This document shows, piece by piece, positions 6,734-6,977 of a stretch of DNA of 6,977 nt. The DNA lies in contig WFRP01000112.1 of assembly GCA_015486505.1 (NCBI GenBank), positions 1 through 6,977 on the forward strand. The letters run 5' to 3'. Numbering within the stretch: position 1 is the first letter of the stretch; every line of letters begins with the position of its first letter. The translations under genes and the position numbers were made by a program. The stretch comes from Pseudomonadota bacterium. Lineage in GTDB: Bacteria > Desulfobacterota > Anaeroferrophillalia > Anaeroferrophillales > Tharpellaceae. The notes below the pieces were generated by a model that was not told the DNA's origin, made no database searches, and saw only the letters and a list, made by a program, of their open reading frames with translations.

Positions 6734-6769
6734 ACCCCCCACCTTCTGGAAGGGGCGGGGGTGGTTTTT
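6734..6769 (+). terminator. GC-rich hairpin with T-run, terminator-like on the plus strand
   Basis: A run of six C (6735-6740) pairs with five G (6757-6761), and CCTT (6742-6745) pairs with AAGG (6750-6753) around a CTGG loop, with a small internal loop between the two stems. Five T follow at 6765-6769 on the plus strand, so the layout is that of a rho-independent terminator reading left to right. No plus-strand gene precedes it. Read on the minus strand it has no U-tract and would be a stable hairpin in the leader of the thiolase operon. It could also be a dispersed palindromic repeat. Confidence 0.4.
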
Positions 6770-6785
6770 CGTAAGCGGTTGTGGT

Positions 6786-6797
6786 AACGATTTCGTT
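6786..6797. promoter_or_regulatory. Short palindrome AACGATTTCGTT upstream of the operon
   Basis: Perfect 5-bp arms AACGA/TCGTT around two T, about 120 bp before the first start codon. It has the shape of a small operator half-site pair, but no regulator gene is present and one 12-bp palindrome can occur by chance. Confidence 0.15.
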
Positions 6798-6820
6798 GTT
6801 TTTCCCAGCGAGCGGGAGCC

Positions 6821-6900
6821 CATTAGTACCTTACAGGTTATTTTCTGCACCAAAAAACAAGATTTAATAATCAGAAAATGTTCTGATAAGAGTACTTATT
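6821..6900 (-). repeat. 80-bp flanking repeat, copy 3 (inverted)
   Basis: Reverse complement of copy 1 over all 80 bp with one mismatch. Its GTACTAATG end points towards the operon, as copy 2's does on the other side, so the operon lies between inverted repeats about 6.6 kb apart. It lies upstream of the first thiolase gene and could contribute leader or promoter sequence, but no good promoter pair is seen in it. Confidence 0.92.
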
Positions 6901-6968
6901 TGCGACCATCGGAAGTGCCCTTGGGTGCGGGCTAGTAACTTTCTTTTGGGTTGCGGTGATTATTCCCG
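6901..6968. other. Spacer between repeat copies 3 and 4
   Basis: A 68-bp spacer. Read on the minus strand it starts with CGGGAA, six variable bases and CCGCAACCCAAA (6945-6968), as in the left spacer. It ends with CGCA directly before the repeat, again as on the left. The middle is unrelated in sequence and longer. No gene is seen. Confidence 0.65.
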
Positions 6969-6977
6969 CATTAGTAC
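6969..6977 (-). repeat. 80-bp flanking repeat, copy 4, cut by window edge
   Basis: Only nine bases (CATTAGTAC) are present. They match the end of the repeat and are joined to the same conserved spacer block that follows copy 1. That context makes a fourth copy likely despite the short match. Confidence 0.65.

Noticed and set aside
1..6900. Insertion sequence or composite transposon bounded by the 80-bp repeats
   Set aside because: No transposase fragment in or next to the repeats, and no target-site duplication can be identified. Kept only as a hypothesis in the findings.

Overview
This 6,977-base window carries one six-gene operon, all on the minus strand, for short-chain (C4-type) fatty acyl-CoA metabolism. 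In transcription order (right to left) it reads: acetyl-CoA acetyltransferase, a second acetyl-CoA acetyltransferase, 3-hydroxybutyryl-CoA dehydrogenase, short-chain (butyryl-CoA-type) acyl-CoA dehydrogenase, EtfB and EtfA. All six frames are intact with family-typical catalytic residues. The gaps are 26, 44, 23, 42 and 14 bp, and every gene after the first has a recognisable Shine-Dalgarno sequence, so it is very probably one transcription unit.

Together the enzymes interconvert acetyl-CoA, acetoacetyl-CoA, 3-hydroxybutyryl-CoA and (crotonyl-CoA to) butyryl-CoA, with EtfAB as the electron partner of the dehydrogenase. A crotonase (enoyl-CoA hydratase) is missing, so the hydration/dehydration step must be supplied from elsewhere. 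EtfB looks like the canonical type that accepts electrons from acyl-CoA dehydrogenases rather than the clostridial electron-bifurcating type. This hints at an oxidative (butyrate or beta-oxidation) role, but direction cannot be proven from sequence. The second thiolase has an unusual insertion of about 34 residues near its N-terminus.

The non-coding flanks are the most unusual part. The left flank (1-317) holds two direct copies of an 80-bp-type repeat (1-80; 124-190, the latter with an internal 13-nt deletion) and then a perfect 10-bp-stem palindrome just past the end of etfA. The right flank (6668-6977) holds the operon leader, with a GC-rich hairpin, and then a full 80-bp copy in inverted orientation (6821-6900). 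That copy differs from the left one at a single base. A further copy begins at the window edge (6969-6977). The operon is therefore bracketed by repeat arrays facing each other. The spacers between the repeats share a conserved block on both sides. No transposase, integrase or RNA gene is visible in the window.

The organism is probably an anaerobic or facultative bacterium living on or producing short-chain fatty acids. Moderate GC in the genes with AT-rich repeats and a canonical Etf pair next to a Bcd-like dehydrogenase would fit a Desulfobacterota-like or other syntrophic lineage, but this placement is a weak inference.
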